DNA of 64,000 nucleotides from Castellaniella daejeonensis (GCF_039523555.1 NZ_BAAAFN010000006.1:430996-494995); one strand, 5' to 3'; counted from the first letter of the stretch, positions 44,703 through 53,958 are shown. Numbers and translations are program-made. Notes: a model not told the origin generated them from the sequence alone.

Positions 44703-45788
44703 ATGGAAATCCGCATCGAAGGCCTGTGCAAGACCTACAGGTCCGAAGGGCGCACCGTCTCCGCCCTGGACCACGTCGACCTGACCATCCCGGCCAATGA
44801 AATCTTCACCCTGCTGGGCCCCAGCGGCTGCGGCAAAACGACGCTGCTGCGCTGCATTGTGGGCCTGGAGACCCCGGACGCCGGCGAGATCCGCATCGGC
44901 GACGACATCGTCTGGTCGTCGGAACGCCACATCGCCGTTCCCACTGAAAAGCGCGGCCTGGGCATGGTGTTCCAGACCTACGCCATCTGGCCGCACATGT
45001 CGGTCTTCGACAATATCGCCTACCCGCTGCAGGTGCGCGGCACGCCGCGTGCGCAGATCCGCGAACGGGTCTCCCGGGCGCTGGAATTCGTCCAGCTGCG
45101 CGGCGTCGAACGGCAGCCCGCCACGCGGCTGTCGGGGGGGCAGCAGCAGCGCGTCGCCCTGGCACGCGCCCTGGTGGCCGAGCCGCGCGTGATTCTTTTC
45201 GACGAGCCACTCAGCAACCTGGATGCCAAGCTGCGCGAGGAAACCCGCAAGCTGCTGCGCCAATTCCTGGGCGAGCTGGGCATCACCGCCCTGTACGTCA
45301 CCCACGACCGGGTCGAGGCCCTGGCCCTGTCGCACACCATCGCCGTGATGCAGGCGGGGCGCGTGGTCGAAACCGGCACGCCGCAGCACATGTACTTCGA
45401 GGCGCAGCATCGCTACGTGGCGGACTTCATCGGCCGGGCCAACCAGTTCCCGGCCATCGTCCGCAACCGTGAAAACGAGTACACGCTGGCGCGCTGCGGC
45501 CTGGGCACGATCCACTGCCAGGCCCGCGACCTGCCCGAAGGCGCCGAGGCCACGCTGTGCATCCGCCCGGAATTCGTTCGCGTCCGGCCCTACGAGATCG
45601 GGCCGGGCTTCAATGTCATCGAGGGCACGATCGAGTCCATGGAGTTCGTCGGCGAGGTCTACGAGGCCGAGATCCGCGTCAACGACGAGCGGCTGCTGGC
45701 GCGCATCGACCCGGACGTCCCGGCCGCCCCGGGCGAGCGCGTCGAGATCCGCCTGGACCCTGCCCACTGCCTGCTGCTGAGCGCCTGA
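44703..45788 (+). CDS. ABC transporter ATP-binding protein (Fbp/Pot-like)
   Basis: A 361-residue ATPase with Walker A GPSGCGKTTL, signature LSGGQQQRVALARAL, Walker B VILFDEPLSNLD and a C-terminal TOBE domain (about 275-360). This layout is typical of FbpC/PotA/CysA-type importers. It starts 14 bp after the binding-protein gene and abuts the permease gene. It powers the importer with the two-domain permease that follows. Confidence 0.95.
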   Translation: MEIRIEGLCKTYRSEGRTVSALDHVDLTIPANEIFTLLGPSGCGKTTLLRCIVGLETPDAGEIRIGDDIVWSSERHIAVPTEKRGLGMVFQTYAIWPHMSVFDNIAYPLQVRGTPRAQIRERVSRALEFVQLRGVERQPATRLSGGQQQRVALARALVAEPRVILFDEPLSNLDAKLREETRKLLRQFLGELGITALYVTHDRVEALALSHTIAVMQAGRVVETGTPQHMYFEAQHRYVADFIGRANQFPAIVRNRENEYTLARCGLGTIHCQARDLPEGAEATLCIRPEFVRVRPYEIGPGFNVIEGTIESMEFVGEVYEAEIRVNDERLLARIDPDVPAAPGERVEIRLDPAHCLLLSA

Positions 45789-47474
45789 ATGCCCCGCCCA
45801 CAGTCGCGCGCCCTGAGCTGGACCCTGATCGTTCTGGTCGGATTCCTGACGCTGTGCCCCGTCCTGATGCTGCTGCTCGGCAGCCTGTCGCAGGGGCTGA
45901 CCGCGTTCGGCCAGTTCACCCTGTCGAAATACACCCGCGCCTACACAGACCCGTACCTGTGGGACGTGACCTTCAACACCGCGGCGTTCGTGCTCGGCGC
46001 CTCGCTGCTGTCCACGCTGCTGGCCCTGTTCCTGGCCTACCTGAACACCCGCACCGACATTCCCGCCAAGCCGCTGTTCACCGTGCTGTCCATCGTTCCG
46101 ATGATGATTCCGCACCTGCTGTTCTCGGCCAGCTGGGCGCTGCTGCTGAACCCCAGCAACGGCCTGCTCAACCAGGTGCTGCAGGGGCTGTTCGGCCTGG
46201 AGTCGGCCCCCTTCGACATCTATTCTCTATGGGGCATGATCCTGGTCGAAGGGCTGCTCAACATGCCCATTGCCTATCTGATCATCGCGCCGGCCATGGC
46301 CGCCTTCGATCCTTCCCTGGAAGAGGCGGCGCGGGTATCTGGGTCGAGCTGGGCGCGCACGCTGCTGCGGGTCACCCTGCCGGTCCTGCGGCCCGCCATC
46401 CTGGCGGCCGTGGTCCTGGGCATCGTGCGCAGCCTGGCGTCCTATGCCGTGCCCCGCGTCCTGGGCACGCCCGGCAGGGTGGACGTGCTGGCCACCTACC
46501 TGTACGACATGATCTCCACCGGCTTCGCCCCGGACTACGGCCAGGCCGCCGCCGTCGGCATGAGCGTCCTGTCGGCCTCCATCGCCCTGATCGTGCTCTA
46601 CCGCGCCCTGACGGCCGAAGGCGAAAAGTACGTCACGGTCTCGGCGCGCGGCTTCCGGCCCGGCATGATCGCACTCGGGCCGCTGCGGCGTCCGCTGGGC
46701 CTGGCCGTCGGGCTGCTGTGCCTGCTGATGGTCGTGCTGCCGGTCCTGGTGCTGCTCTACACCTCGCTGGTGCCCTATGTCATGCCGCCCAGCCAGCAGG
46801 CCTTCGCCTCGATGGACCTGCGCCACTGGAGCGCCGTCTTCCACGAGCCCGGCGCCCTGCTGGCGCTGCGCAACAGCCTGTTCCTGGCGGTCGTGGGCGC
46901 CACCCTGGGCGTGGCGCTGTCCCTGGGCGTGGCCTATGTCGTCGTCAAGACGCGCGGGCCGCTGGCCACCCTGCTGGAGACGCTCAGCTTCCTGTCGTTC
47001 TCCTTCCCGGGCATCGTCATCGGCATCGGCTTCATGTGGTTCTTCGTGCAGACCCCCCTGTATTCCACGCTGACGGCCCTGCTGCTGGCCTACGTGGCGG
47101 CCTACCTGCCCTACGGGGTGCGGCCACTGGCCAGCGCCTTCGTGCAGATCCACAGCCACCTGGAGGAATCCTCGCTGGTCTGCGGGGCCGGACGCATGAC
47201 CACCTTGCAGCGCATCGTGATCCCGCTGCTGATCCCGGGACTGGTCTCTGCCTGGATACTCATGGCGACCATGTTCCTGCGCGAACTGACCGTGTCCGTC
47301 GTGCTGTCGCGCCCCGGCACCGAAGTCCTGGCCATCCAGATCCTGAGCTACGCCGACGACGGTCTCTGGGGCAAGCTGTCGGCCCTGGGCCTGTTCATGA
47401 TCGTGCTGTCGACGATCCTGGTGCTGTGCGCCCAGGCAGCGGGCCAGGCCCTGCGCCGGCGCCAGGGGCTGTAG
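45789..47474 (+). CDS. ABC transporter permease, fused two-domain (Fbp-like)
   Basis: A 561-residue permease with two BPD-transport domains in tandem (about 70-270 and 345-545), each with an EAA loop (LEEAARVSGSSWARTLLRVTLP and LEESSLVCGAGRMTTLQRIVIP). Fused permeases of this kind serve Fe3+ and related importers. The ATG follows the preceding stop directly. Twelve membrane helices are expected. Confidence 0.94.
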   Translation: MPRPQSRALSWTLIVLVGFLTLCPVLMLLLGSLSQGLTAFGQFTLSKYTRAYTDPYLWDVTFNTAAFVLGASLLSTLLALFLAYLNTRTDIPAKPLFTVLSIVPMMIPHLLFSASWALLLNPSNGLLNQVLQGLFGLESAPFDIYSLWGMILVEGLLNMPIAYLIIAPAMAAFDPSLEEAARVSGSSWARTLLRVTLPVLRPAILAAVVLGIVRSLASYAVPRVLGTPGRVDVLATYLYDMISTGFAPDYGQAAAVGMSVLSASIALIVLYRALTAEGEKYVTVSARGFRPGMIALGPLRRPLGLAVGLLCLLMVVLPVLVLLYTSLVPYVMPPSQQAFASMDLRHWSAVFHEPGALLALRNSLFLAVVGATLGVALSLGVAYVVVKTRGPLATLLETLSFLSFSFPGIVIGIGFMWFFVQTPLYSTLTALLLAYVAAYLPYGVRPLASAFVQIHSHLEESSLVCGAGRMTTLQRIVIPLLIPGLVSAWILMATMFLRELTVSVVLSRPGTEVLAIQILSYADDGLWGKLSALGLFMIVLSTILVLCAQAAGQALRRRQGL

Positions 47475-47531
47475 GCCGGGGAGCAGCACCGCAGCCGCGC
47501 ATCGGGTGGGATCCCGGTCGTGCGGCCCGGC

Positions 47532-48275
47532 TCAATGGCGGGTACCGCCGCCTCCGTCCGGCCCATCGAACGCATCATCGTCGGCATCGTACTCGTCGAC
47601 GCGGATGTCCGGTGCGCCCATCACGGCCTCCCAGGTGCGCTGCGGCAGATAGCCCTGCAGGCGTACGATGGCCTGGTGGATCAGCGCTTCGTGCAGCGCA
47701 TGCCCCACGCCCGAAGCCATGTCCAGTGTCGCATCGCCCCCAAGCCCGGCCAGGTGCCCATGCACCTGGCGCGCCTGGTCGAGCGGCGCGACGCGGTCCG
47801 CCGCCCCGTGCAGCAGGTGCAGCGTGGTCAGCATCGGGGCACTGGCCGGCAGTGTGGCGAAGCGGGTGGAAAACAGCAGGGCCCGGCCAGCCAGACCCGC
47901 ATCGCTGCAAACGGCTTCCAGCGCCACGGCGGCGCCTTCGGAAAACCCCACCAGGGCCGTCTGCTCGCCGTTCAGACCGCGGCTGCGCTGCAGGGCCCGG
48001 ACCTCGCTCGCCAGAGCGGCCCCGGCCTCCGTCACCAGGCCGACATAGGCCTCGGGCTCGGGGTTGGCCAATGCAATCCAGCGCCGCTGATTCCCCGCAC
48101 CGAACGGCCCGTACGGCTGGACGATCAGCGCCTGAGGAAAGGCCTGTCGGATCGCCGCCACCAGGCCCAGCACCTGGTCGGGAGCCGCCGATTCGCCATG
48201 CAGCACCACAAAGAGCTGTGCGGGCGCGCCAGCGGACGGTTCGATGATCAGGGATTCGGGTCGGGAATCAGGCAT
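47532..48275 (-). CDS. Alpha/beta-hydrolase, carboxylesterase/phospholipase (YpfH-like)
   Basis: A 247-residue serine esterase. The nucleophile elbow is LVGFSEGAA, Asp lies in LHGAADRVAPL and His in SGVGHALHE. It resembles the small cytosolic carboxylesterase/YpfH group. Two ATGs four codons apart (48287 and 48275) are possible starts and neither has a clear ribosome site. The last 20 residues are acidic and Gly-rich. It converges on the ABC permease gene. Confidence 0.82.
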   Translation of the reverse strand: MPDSRPESLIIEPSAGAPAQLFVVLHGESAAPDQVLGLVAAIRQAFPQALIVQPYGPFGAGNQRRWIALANPEPEAYVGLVTEAGAALASEVRALQRSRGLNGEQTALVGFSEGAAVALEAVCSDAGLAGRALLFSTRFATLPASAPMLTTLHLLHGAADRVAPLDQARQVHGHLAGLGGDATLDMASGVGHALHEALIHQAIVRLQGYLPQRTWEAVMGAPDIRVDEYDADDDAFDGPDGGGGTRH

Positions 48276-48330
48276 GTGGCTCGGCATTCGGGATGAGGAA
48301 ACTGAGTGGGGATCGCGCCAGGATAACGGA

Positions 48331-48897
48331 TTATCCCGCGAACCCTCCCGCGTCCAGGAATTGCCGCTCTTCGGCCGTCGTCTCGCGTCCGAGCAGGGCA
48401 TTGCGGTGCGGAAACCGTCCGAACCGCCGGATGATGTTGCAATGGTCCTCTGCCCAGCGCAGCGAAGCCGGGGCTTCGCGGGTGTACAGAGCCAGGGATT
48501 CCTCCTGGACGGCCGGGTCTTCGGCGTGCATGAACGGCAGGCAGATGAAGTTGCGCAGCGCGGGTTCGATCCGATCCAGGAAGACCAGCGCACGCCGGGC
48601 ATAGGCCAGTGCCAGGCCGTCCGTGGCGAACATGTGACCGGTTCCCCGGAAGGCGTTGCGGGGATACTGGTCCAGCAGCAGGATCAGCGCCAGGGCCGAC
48701 TCGGGGTGCGCCAGCCAGTCTTCCAGCTCGCCACGCGCGGCGGAAAAATGTTCGTCCAGGAAGCGCTCGCGGAACTCTGCATCGAAGGCGGCGTCCTTGG
48801 AAAACCACTTGCCGGGGCCAGCCTTCCGCCAGAAATCGACGACGGCCAGTGCATCGTCGGGCGGGGTGGAAGGCATGGAAGAGGCTGCATGCGCCAT
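48331..48897 (-). CDS. DUF924-family protein
   Basis: A 188-residue protein matching DUF924, a helical family with a TPR-like fold, through VVDFWRKAGPGKWFSKDAAFDAEFRERF, LLLDQYPRNAFRGT and FICLPFMHAED. GGAG lies six bases before the ATG at 48897. Function unknown. It is divergent from the following binding-protein gene. Confidence 0.88.
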   Translation of the reverse strand: MAHAASSMPSTPPDDALAVVDFWRKAGPGKWFSKDAAFDAEFRERFLDEHFSAARGELEDWLAHPESALALILLLDQYPRNAFRGTGHMFATDGLALAYARRALVFLDRIEPALRNFICLPFMHAEDPAVQEESLALYTREAPASLRWAEDHCNIIRRFGRFPHRNALLGRETTAEERQFLDAGGFAG

Positions 48898-48980
48898 GGG
48901 AATCTCCAGTGAACGGTATCCCCTACGGTACACCGATCCTTCTACAATCGCAGCATCCATCATTCCCGCCATCACCCGCC

Positions 48981-49697
48981 ATGTCCCTGCCCGAAGACCT
49001 CGCCCCCACCGGCGTCCTGCGCGCCTCCATCAACCTGGGCAATCCATTGCTGGCCCGGCGCGACGCCGGCACCGGCGAAGTGACGGGTGTGTCCGTGGAC
49101 CTGGCCGGAGAACTGGCGCGGGAACTCGGCATTCCCCTGGAACTGGTGGTGGTCGACAAGGCCGCCCAATCGGTCGAGGCCGTTGCCAGCCAGGCCGCCG
49201 ACATCGGCTTCTTCGCCATCGACCCCAAGCGCGGCGAAAGCATCGCCTTCACTGCGCCCTACGTGCTCATCGAAGGCGCCTACCTGGTGCGCGCGGATTC
49301 CCCGCTGCGCGACAACGACGAGGTCGACCGCCCCGGCCACCGCGTCGTGGTGGGCCAGGGCAGCGCCTACGACCTGTATCTCAGCCGCCACCTGCAGCAG
49401 GCCGTGATCGTGCGGGCGGAAAACTCGCAACGCGTGGTGGACGACTTCCTGGCCGGCGGCCAGGAAGTGGCCGCCGGGGTGCGCCAGCAGCTTCAGGCCG
49501 ACGCGGAGCGTGTCGGTGGAATGCGCCTGCTGCCCGGACGATTCATGGTGATCGAACAGGCCATGGGCCTGCCCAGGTCGCGTCCGGCCCAGGCCGCCGC
49601 CGCACTGTCGGAATTCGTCGAGCGCTGCAAGGCATCCGGGTTCGTGGCCCGGGCGCTGGAGCGCCACGGGATCCGGGGCGCTTCGGTCGCCCCCTGA
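48981..49697 (+). CDS. Family-3 (amino-acid type) solute-binding protein without a signal peptide
   Basis: A 238-residue protein matching the periplasmic solute-binding family 3: LRASINLGNPLL, GVSVDLAGELARELGIPLELVVVDKAAQSVEAV and DIGFFAIDPKRGESIAFTAPYV. It begins almost at the first beta-strand; no signal peptide is found, nor an alternative upstream start encoding one. It may be a cytosolic ligand sensor or enzyme-like relative. No permease or ATPase gene is adjacent. Confidence 0.85.
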   Translation: MSLPEDLAPTGVLRASINLGNPLLARRDAGTGEVTGVSVDLAGELARELGIPLELVVVDKAAQSVEAVASQAADIGFFAIDPKRGESIAFTAPYVLIEGAYLVRADSPLRDNDEVDRPGHRVVVGQGSAYDLYLSRHLQQAVIVRAENSQRVVDDFLAGGQEVAAGVRQQLQADAERVGGMRLLPGRFMVIEQAMGLPRSRPAQAAAALSEFVERCKASGFVARALERHGIRGASVAP

Positions 49698-49709
49698 GCG
49701 TCAGGCGGA

Positions 49710-50633
49710 TCAGGCTTGCCGATCGCGCCACTGGCGGTACCAGCCATGGCCGCTCAGCAGCACCACCCCCGACACCACCAGCAGCGTTCCTCCCAGGAAG
49801 CCGGCGCCCACCGGCTCGTCCAGCAGCCAGGCGCCCAGGGCCACACCGAACAGCGGCGTCAGGAAGGAAAATACGCCCAGGCGGGATGCCAGGTATTTGC
49901 GCAGCAGCCAGAACCAGACCAGATAGCTCAGGAACGCGACGAACACCGTCTGGAAGGCCAGGCTGGCCCAGACCGCCGGCGTCATGCGAAACGCCGTCTG
50001 CCCCATCAGGAACGACACCGCCAGCAGGCATACGGCGCCCACCACGAGCTGGTACACCAGGGTCTGGGCAGCAGGCAGCGCAGCCATCCGCGTCACCCGG
50101 ACCACCACGGTCGTGGCGCCCCAGGCCGCGCCGCCCAGCAGGGCCAGGAGATCGCCCCACAGCATCGCGGCCCCAGCGGCCCGGGCGCCATCATCGCGCC
50201 ACAGGAATGCCAGCGCCACCCCGCCGAAGGCGAGCGCCACGCCAAGCCACTGGACGGCGGCCAGGCGCTCGTCGGGCAGTTTCCAGTGCAGTCCCAGCGC
50301 GGCGAAGATGGGCGCCGTGTACAGCAGCACCACCACATGCCCGGCCGAGGTATGGCGCAGGCTTTCGCCCACCAGGACGAATTCCAGCGCGTACAGGGTT
50401 CCGGCCAGCAGTCCCGGCCGCCACAGGTCCAGGAACCCGTCCAGGCGCTCGCCGCGCACTGCCATGAGCAGGATCACCAGCAGCCCGGCGACGGCGCTGC
50501 GCACGGCGATCTGGAACATGGGGGCGAAGTCCGGCGCGGTGGCCTTGAGCGCGATCTGCTGCATGGCCCAGATCAGGCACAGCACCAGCATCAGGCCCGA
50601 AGCCAGGCCATCCATGGGCCTGCGGGATTCCAT
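49710..50633 (-). CDS. EamA/DMT-family transporter
   Basis: A 307-residue membrane protein with ten predicted helices in two EamA repeats (about 12-145 and 160-300), typical of drug/metabolite exporters. The ATG at 50633 is preceded by a modest GGGTGA; one ten codons earlier (50663) is possible. Substrate unknown. It is convergent with the family-3 binding-protein gene. Confidence 0.88.
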   Translation of the reverse strand: MESRRPMDGLASGLMLVLCLIWAMQQIALKATAPDFAPMFQIAVRSAVAGLLVILLMAVRGERLDGFLDLWRPGLLAGTLYALEFVLVGESLRHTSAGHVVVLLYTAPIFAALGLHWKLPDERLAAVQWLGVALAFGGVALAFLWRDDGARAAGAAMLWGDLLALLGGAAWGATTVVVRVTRMAALPAAQTLVYQLVVGAVCLLAVSFLMGQTAFRMTPAVWASLAFQTVFVAFLSYLVWFWLLRKYLASRLGVFSFLTPLFGVALGAWLLDEPVGAGFLGGTLLVVSGVVLLSGHGWYRQWRDRQA

Positions 50634-50792
50634 ACGATTCACCCGGAAACGGAAAACCGCCATTGTAGGCCCGCCGCGGCCCGGTTTCGGACACGCCCAT
50701 GCCGATTCCCTGACCCTGCCGTGGCTTTACTGGCCGCACCCCAGCCGCAGGTCTATGATGGACTTCACCCCAAGTCCCCGGAGCCCCGCGTC

Positions 50793-51146
50793 ATGGATTC
50801 CCCGATGTATCCCCACCCCACCCCCGAACTGGCCCGGCGGCGCGCCGAACTCGCACCCGAGGCCCTGTCCGCGTTCAAGGCCTTCAGCAGGGCCGTGTTC
50901 GCTCCCGGCGCGCTGGACGCGAAGACCAAGCAGCTGATCGCCGTGGCCGTGGCCCACGTCACCCAGTGCCCCTATTGCATCAAAGGCCACACCGAAGGCG
51001 CAGCGCGCGCGGGCGCATCCGATGCGGAAATCATGGAAGCCATCTGGGTGGCGGCCGAAATGCGGGCGGGGGGCGCCTACGCCCATTCCGCCCTGGCCCT
51101 GCAGACACTGGAAGACCTGCACGGGCATGGCCACGGCCCGGCCTGA
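50793..51146 (+). CDS. Carboxymuconolactone decarboxylase / AhpD-like protein (second copy)
   Basis: A 117-residue CMD protein with Cys59, Cys62 and His66 (CPYCIKGH), an AhpD-type redox site. It has no ECF41 promoter upstream, unlike the copy at 1240. It lies 112 bp upstream of an ECF sigma gene on the same strand but apparently outside that sigma's promoter unit. The His-rich C-terminus (HGHGHG) could bind metal. Confidence 0.9.
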   Translation: MDSPMYPHPTPELARRRAELAPEALSAFKAFSRAVFAPGALDAKTKQLIAVAVAHVTQCPYCIKGHTEGAARAGASDAEIMEAIWVAAEMRAGGAYAHSALALQTLEDLHGHGHGPA

Positions 51147-51201
51147 AGCGCCACGCGGACCAAGGCCCGGCACCGCCATGCAAGCCGGAACAGGAAGGCA
51201 T

Positions 51202-51234
51202 GAAACGTTTCCCGCCCTGGCATCATCCAATGGC
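51202..51234 (+). promoter_or_regulatory. Predicted autoregulated ECF promoter (GAAACG-N17-ATCCAATGGC)
   Basis: GAAACG (51202-51207), a 17-nt spacer, then ATCCAATGGC (51225-51234). The same two boxes with the same spacer occur before the cupredoxin operon at 53067-53099. It lies 24 bp before the GTG start of the ECF gene. Confidence 0.7.
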
Positions 51235-51258
51235 CACGGTATTCTTTCAGGAGTTCAC

Positions 51259-51963
51259 GTGGACACCCAGACCCAGCACGATCGAGCGGTCTTGGACGAC
51301 CCTGCGCTGATCGGGCGCGCGGCCGACGGCGACCTGGCGGCCTTCGAGGCACTGATGCGCCGGCACAACCAGCAGCTCTACCGGGCGGCGCGCAGCATCC
51401 TGCACGACGAAGCCGAGGCGGAGGACGCCGTCCAGGAGGCCTGGTGGAAGGCCTACTGCCACCTGCGGGATTTCCGCGCCGAGGCACAACCCGGCACATG
51501 GCTGACGCGCATCGCCATCAACGAGGCCCTGATGCGGCGGCGGCGAAACAGATCGCGCGAAGCCCTCATCCAATCCGCATACCAGGCTCCGCACGAACAG
51601 GACACCATGCCGACGCTCGACCCCGACACCGCCGCTCCCGATTCCGCCGGCCCTGACCAGATGGCCTGGCGCGCCGAACTGCGGCGCCGGCTGGAACAGC
51701 GCATCGACGAACTGCCCGATCTCTACCGCACGGTTTTCGTGCTGCGCGCCGTGGAAGACATGCCCGCCGCTGAAGTCGCGGCCGCCCTGGAACTGCCCGA
51801 GGCCACCGTGCGCGTACGTTTCATGCGGGCCCGCCGCCTGCTCCAGGCGGCCATGCAGCAGGACCTGGACCCGCGCGCCGCAGGGGCGTTCTCGTTCGCG
51901 GGACATCGCTGCGACCGCATCGTGGCCGGCGTCCTGGCCAGGGTACGGGCGGCAGGGTGCTGA
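51259..51963 (+). CDS. ECF-type RNA polymerase sigma factor
   Basis: A 234-residue sigma factor with region 2 (about 25-90, with EAEAEDAVQEAWWKAYCHL) and region 4 (about 140-205, with AAALELPEATVRVRFMRARRLL). GTG at 51259 is taken as the start because AGGAG lies five bases upstream. The inter-domain linker is long, and about 30 residues follow region 4. No anti-sigma gene is seen on either side. The promoter shared with the cupredoxin operon names its likely target. Confidence 0.9.
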   Translation: MDTQTQHDRAVLDDPALIGRAADGDLAAFEALMRRHNQQLYRAARSILHDEAEAEDAVQEAWWKAYCHLRDFRAEAQPGTWLTRIAINEALMRRRRNRSREALIQSAYQAPHEQDTMPTLDPDTAAPDSAGPDQMAWRAELRRRLEQRIDELPDLYRTVFVLRAVEDMPAAEVAAALELPEATVRVRFMRARRLLQAAMQQDLDPRAAGAFSFAGHRCDRIVAGVLARVRAAGC

Positions 51964-52071
51964 AGGGCAGCCCGAAAAAACGCTGCGGACTTTTCAGAAG
52001 AAACAGCCGGCACGGCCGGCCCGAGCCGGGCGCGGACCCGCCCCGAGGGGCGGGAATCGCACTCGGGCGGA

Positions 52072-52593
52072 TCAATCGACCCGGCCCTGCTTCAGGATGG
52101 CCGCCACGGCGGGGAAACCCGCCAGGGCGGCTGGCGGCAGCTGTGCATCCGTGCCGGCATAGGGCGGCGCGGCATCCGCTTCTCCCACCACGATGCGCCC
52201 GACCATCCCCGCATGCTCGTGCGGCAGGCAGAAATAATCGTAGACGCCGGGCCTGTCGAACACCACCGTGAAGGACTGCCCGGGCAGCAGGTAATCCGAA
52301 TTCCACGACTTCGCGCCTTCCGTCATCCGCAGAGGCTTGCCGTTGGCGGGGTGATAGGCCGTGGAAGTATGGACGTTGCCGGTATCCCGGTTGACCCAGC
52401 GGACGGCCTGGCCCGGCCGGACCAGCAGGCCCCGGGGCCGGAACCAGACGTCCGACCCGGACGGCGTGCCCGACATGCCGATTTCGACCGCCTCGCCGGC
52501 ATGCGCCGGTCCGGGCAGGACGGCCGCCAGCCACAGGCCGCCGCCCGCCGCCAGCAGCAGCCGGCGGCGCGGATCATGCGCGGTCGCGTTCAT
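52072..52593 (-). CDS. Exported cupredoxin (plastocyanin-like blue-copper protein)
   Basis: A 173-residue protein with a signal sequence that has a possible twin-arginine motif (PRRRLLLAAGGG) and a cupredoxin domain. The type-1 copper ligands appear as His75 (GNVHTST), Cys122, His125 and Met130 (CLPHEHAGM). It should carry electrons or copper in the periplasm. Its ATG overlaps the stop of the DUF5602 gene (ATGA), so both are made from the ECF-type promoter upstream. Confidence 0.88.
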   Translation of the reverse strand: MNATAHDPRRRLLLAAGGGLWLAAVLPGPAHAGEAVEIGMSGTPSGSDVWFRPRGLLVRPGQAVRWVNRDTGNVHTSTAYHPANGKPLRMTEGAKSWNSDYLLPGQSFTVVFDRPGVYDYFCLPHEHAGMVGRIVVGEADAAPPYAGTDAQLPPAALAGFPAVAAILKQGRVD

Positions 52594-53024
52594 TTCGCCA
52601 CGCGGCTTTCCTGCGCGGCCGGCACGTTCCACAGCACGATGTGGATGTGCGGTTCCGCCACGCCGGGGTGCCCCGCGTTGTACATGATGTCGACATGGTC
52701 CACCTTCACGCCGGCCGGCACCTTCAGGTCATTCAGGTGCATGTCGGACTTCATCAGCGACAGCGGAATCATGTAGGTGGTGTTCACCAGGCGGCCATCG
52801 TGGTCATAGCCGAGGAACGGACCCGCCGGCAGCGTGGCGGGATCGACGAACAGTTGCCCCATGCCGGGGAGGAAGTCCGGCAGTTTCACCAGCGAGCTGA
52901 CCGCCTTGTAGGGAGCGGCCGGCGGCGCCTTGAGCTCCGACGCGCCGGCCGCCTGGGCCACGGGCGCGCCCAGGACGAGCGCGGCGGCGGTCGCGGCCGC
53001 CATCAGGATGGAACGTGTGATCAT
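52590..53024 (-). CDS. Exported DUF5602 / TTHB210-like protein
   Basis: A 144-residue protein with a cleavable signal peptide (1-25, ending AQAA). The mature part (PFLGYDHDGRLVNTTYMIPL, HVDIMYNAGHPGVAEPHIHIVLWNV) resembles the DUF5602/TTHB210-like group; the HIH cluster near the end could bind metal. GGGAG precedes the ATG at 53024. It is the first gene of the cupredoxin operon. TTHB210 of Thermus is itself under an ECF sigma factor, which fits the promoter seen here. Confidence 0.75.
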   Translation of the reverse strand: MITRSILMAAATAAALVLGAPVAQAAGASELKAPPAAPYKAVSSLVKLPDFLPGMGQLFVDPATLPAGPFLGYDHDGRLVNTTYMIPLSLMKSDMHLNDLKVPAGVKVDHVDIMYNAGHPGVAEPHIHIVLWNVPAAQESRVAK

Positions 53025-53066
53025 GAGAATCTCCCGATCTACGCGGCGGGAATCGCCGTGTTTCGC

Positions 53067-53099
53067 GCCATTGGATGCGCGATCGGAGAGATCCGTTTC
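53067..53099 (-). promoter_or_regulatory. Predicted ECF-dependent promoter of the DUF5602-cupredoxin operon
   Basis: On the minus strand, GAAACG (53099-53094), 17-nt spacer, ATCCAATGGC (53076-53067). All 16 box positions and the spacer length agree with the promoter at 51202-51234. Confidence 0.7.
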
Positions 53100-53173
53100 G
53101 GCGGCGCGCGGACGCGGAGCCCCACGCAGCGGGCGCCGTGTCCCGGAAGATGCATGCCGCCTACTGGGAGGCA

Positions 53174-53752
53174 TCAATGCTGGATGCGCGTCCCCAGCAC
53201 CACCAGGAACTGGGCGATCCAGGCCGGATGCGCAGGCCAGGCCGGCGCCGTCACCAGATTGCCGTCCGTATGCGCCTGGTCGATCGCGATGTCGGCGTAG
53301 CGGCCGCCTGCCAGGCGCACTTCCGCCGCGCAGGCGGGATACGCGGAGCAGGTGCGGTCCTTCAGCACGCCGGCAGCGGCCAGCAGCTGCGCCCCATGGC
53401 AGATCGCCGCAATGGGTTTGCCGGCGGTATCGAAATGCCGCACGATGTCCAGCACGCGTTCGTTCATGCGCAGGTATTCGGGCGCCCGGCCGCCGGGGAT
53501 CACCAGCCCGTCGTAGGCCGATGCATCCACCGCGTCGAAATCCCGGTTCACGGTGAATCGATGCCCGGGCTTTTCGCTATAGGTCTGGGCACCATCGAAA
53601 TCATGGATGGCCGTGGCCACCCATTCGCCCGCCCTCTTGTCCGGGCACACCGCGTCGACCGCGTGCCCCACGGCCAGCAGCGCCTGGAACGGCACCATGA
53701 CCTCGTAGTCCTCGACGTAATCGCCCACCAGCATCAGCAATTTCTTCGCCAT
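53174..53752 (-). CDS. DJ-1/PfpI-family protein
   Basis: A 192-residue class I glutamine-amidotransferase-like protein. Cys118 in AICHGAQLL is the nucleophile elbow and Glu15 in GDYVEDYEV the conserved partner. PfpI/DJ-1 members include deglycase- and chaperone-like proteins. AGGAG precedes the ATG at 53752. It lies upstream of the ECF-type promoter on the same strand and appears to be a separate unit. Confidence 0.9.
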   Translation of the reverse strand: MAKKLLMLVGDYVEDYEVMVPFQALLAVGHAVDAVCPDKRAGEWVATAIHDFDGAQTYSEKPGHRFTVNRDFDAVDASAYDGLVIPGGRAPEYLRMNERVLDIVRHFDTAGKPIAAICHGAQLLAAAGVLKDRTCSAYPACAAEVRLAGGRYADIAIDQAHTDGNLVTAPAWPAHPAWIAQFLVVLGTRIQH

Positions 53753-53958
53753 CGCTCATCTCCTGTGTTGAGTGATTCGGGGCCGAACCCCGGTGCACGG
53801 ACACCAGATGCCGAATCCCGCATCCGGGAACCGCATCCTTCCATTGTGACGCCTCCGGCCGGTGTCAGGGGGATTTCCATACCGCCGCTTCCCATGCAGG
53901 TCTTGGAAATCGCCGATCCATCCCCATCTAGCTTTCGTTCAACCGACGGACATCTCTC

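Noticed and set aside
50700..50792. ECF41-type promoter before the second CMD gene
   Set aside because: No TGTCACA-N16-CGTC match was found; this copy seems not to belong to the ECF41 regulon.
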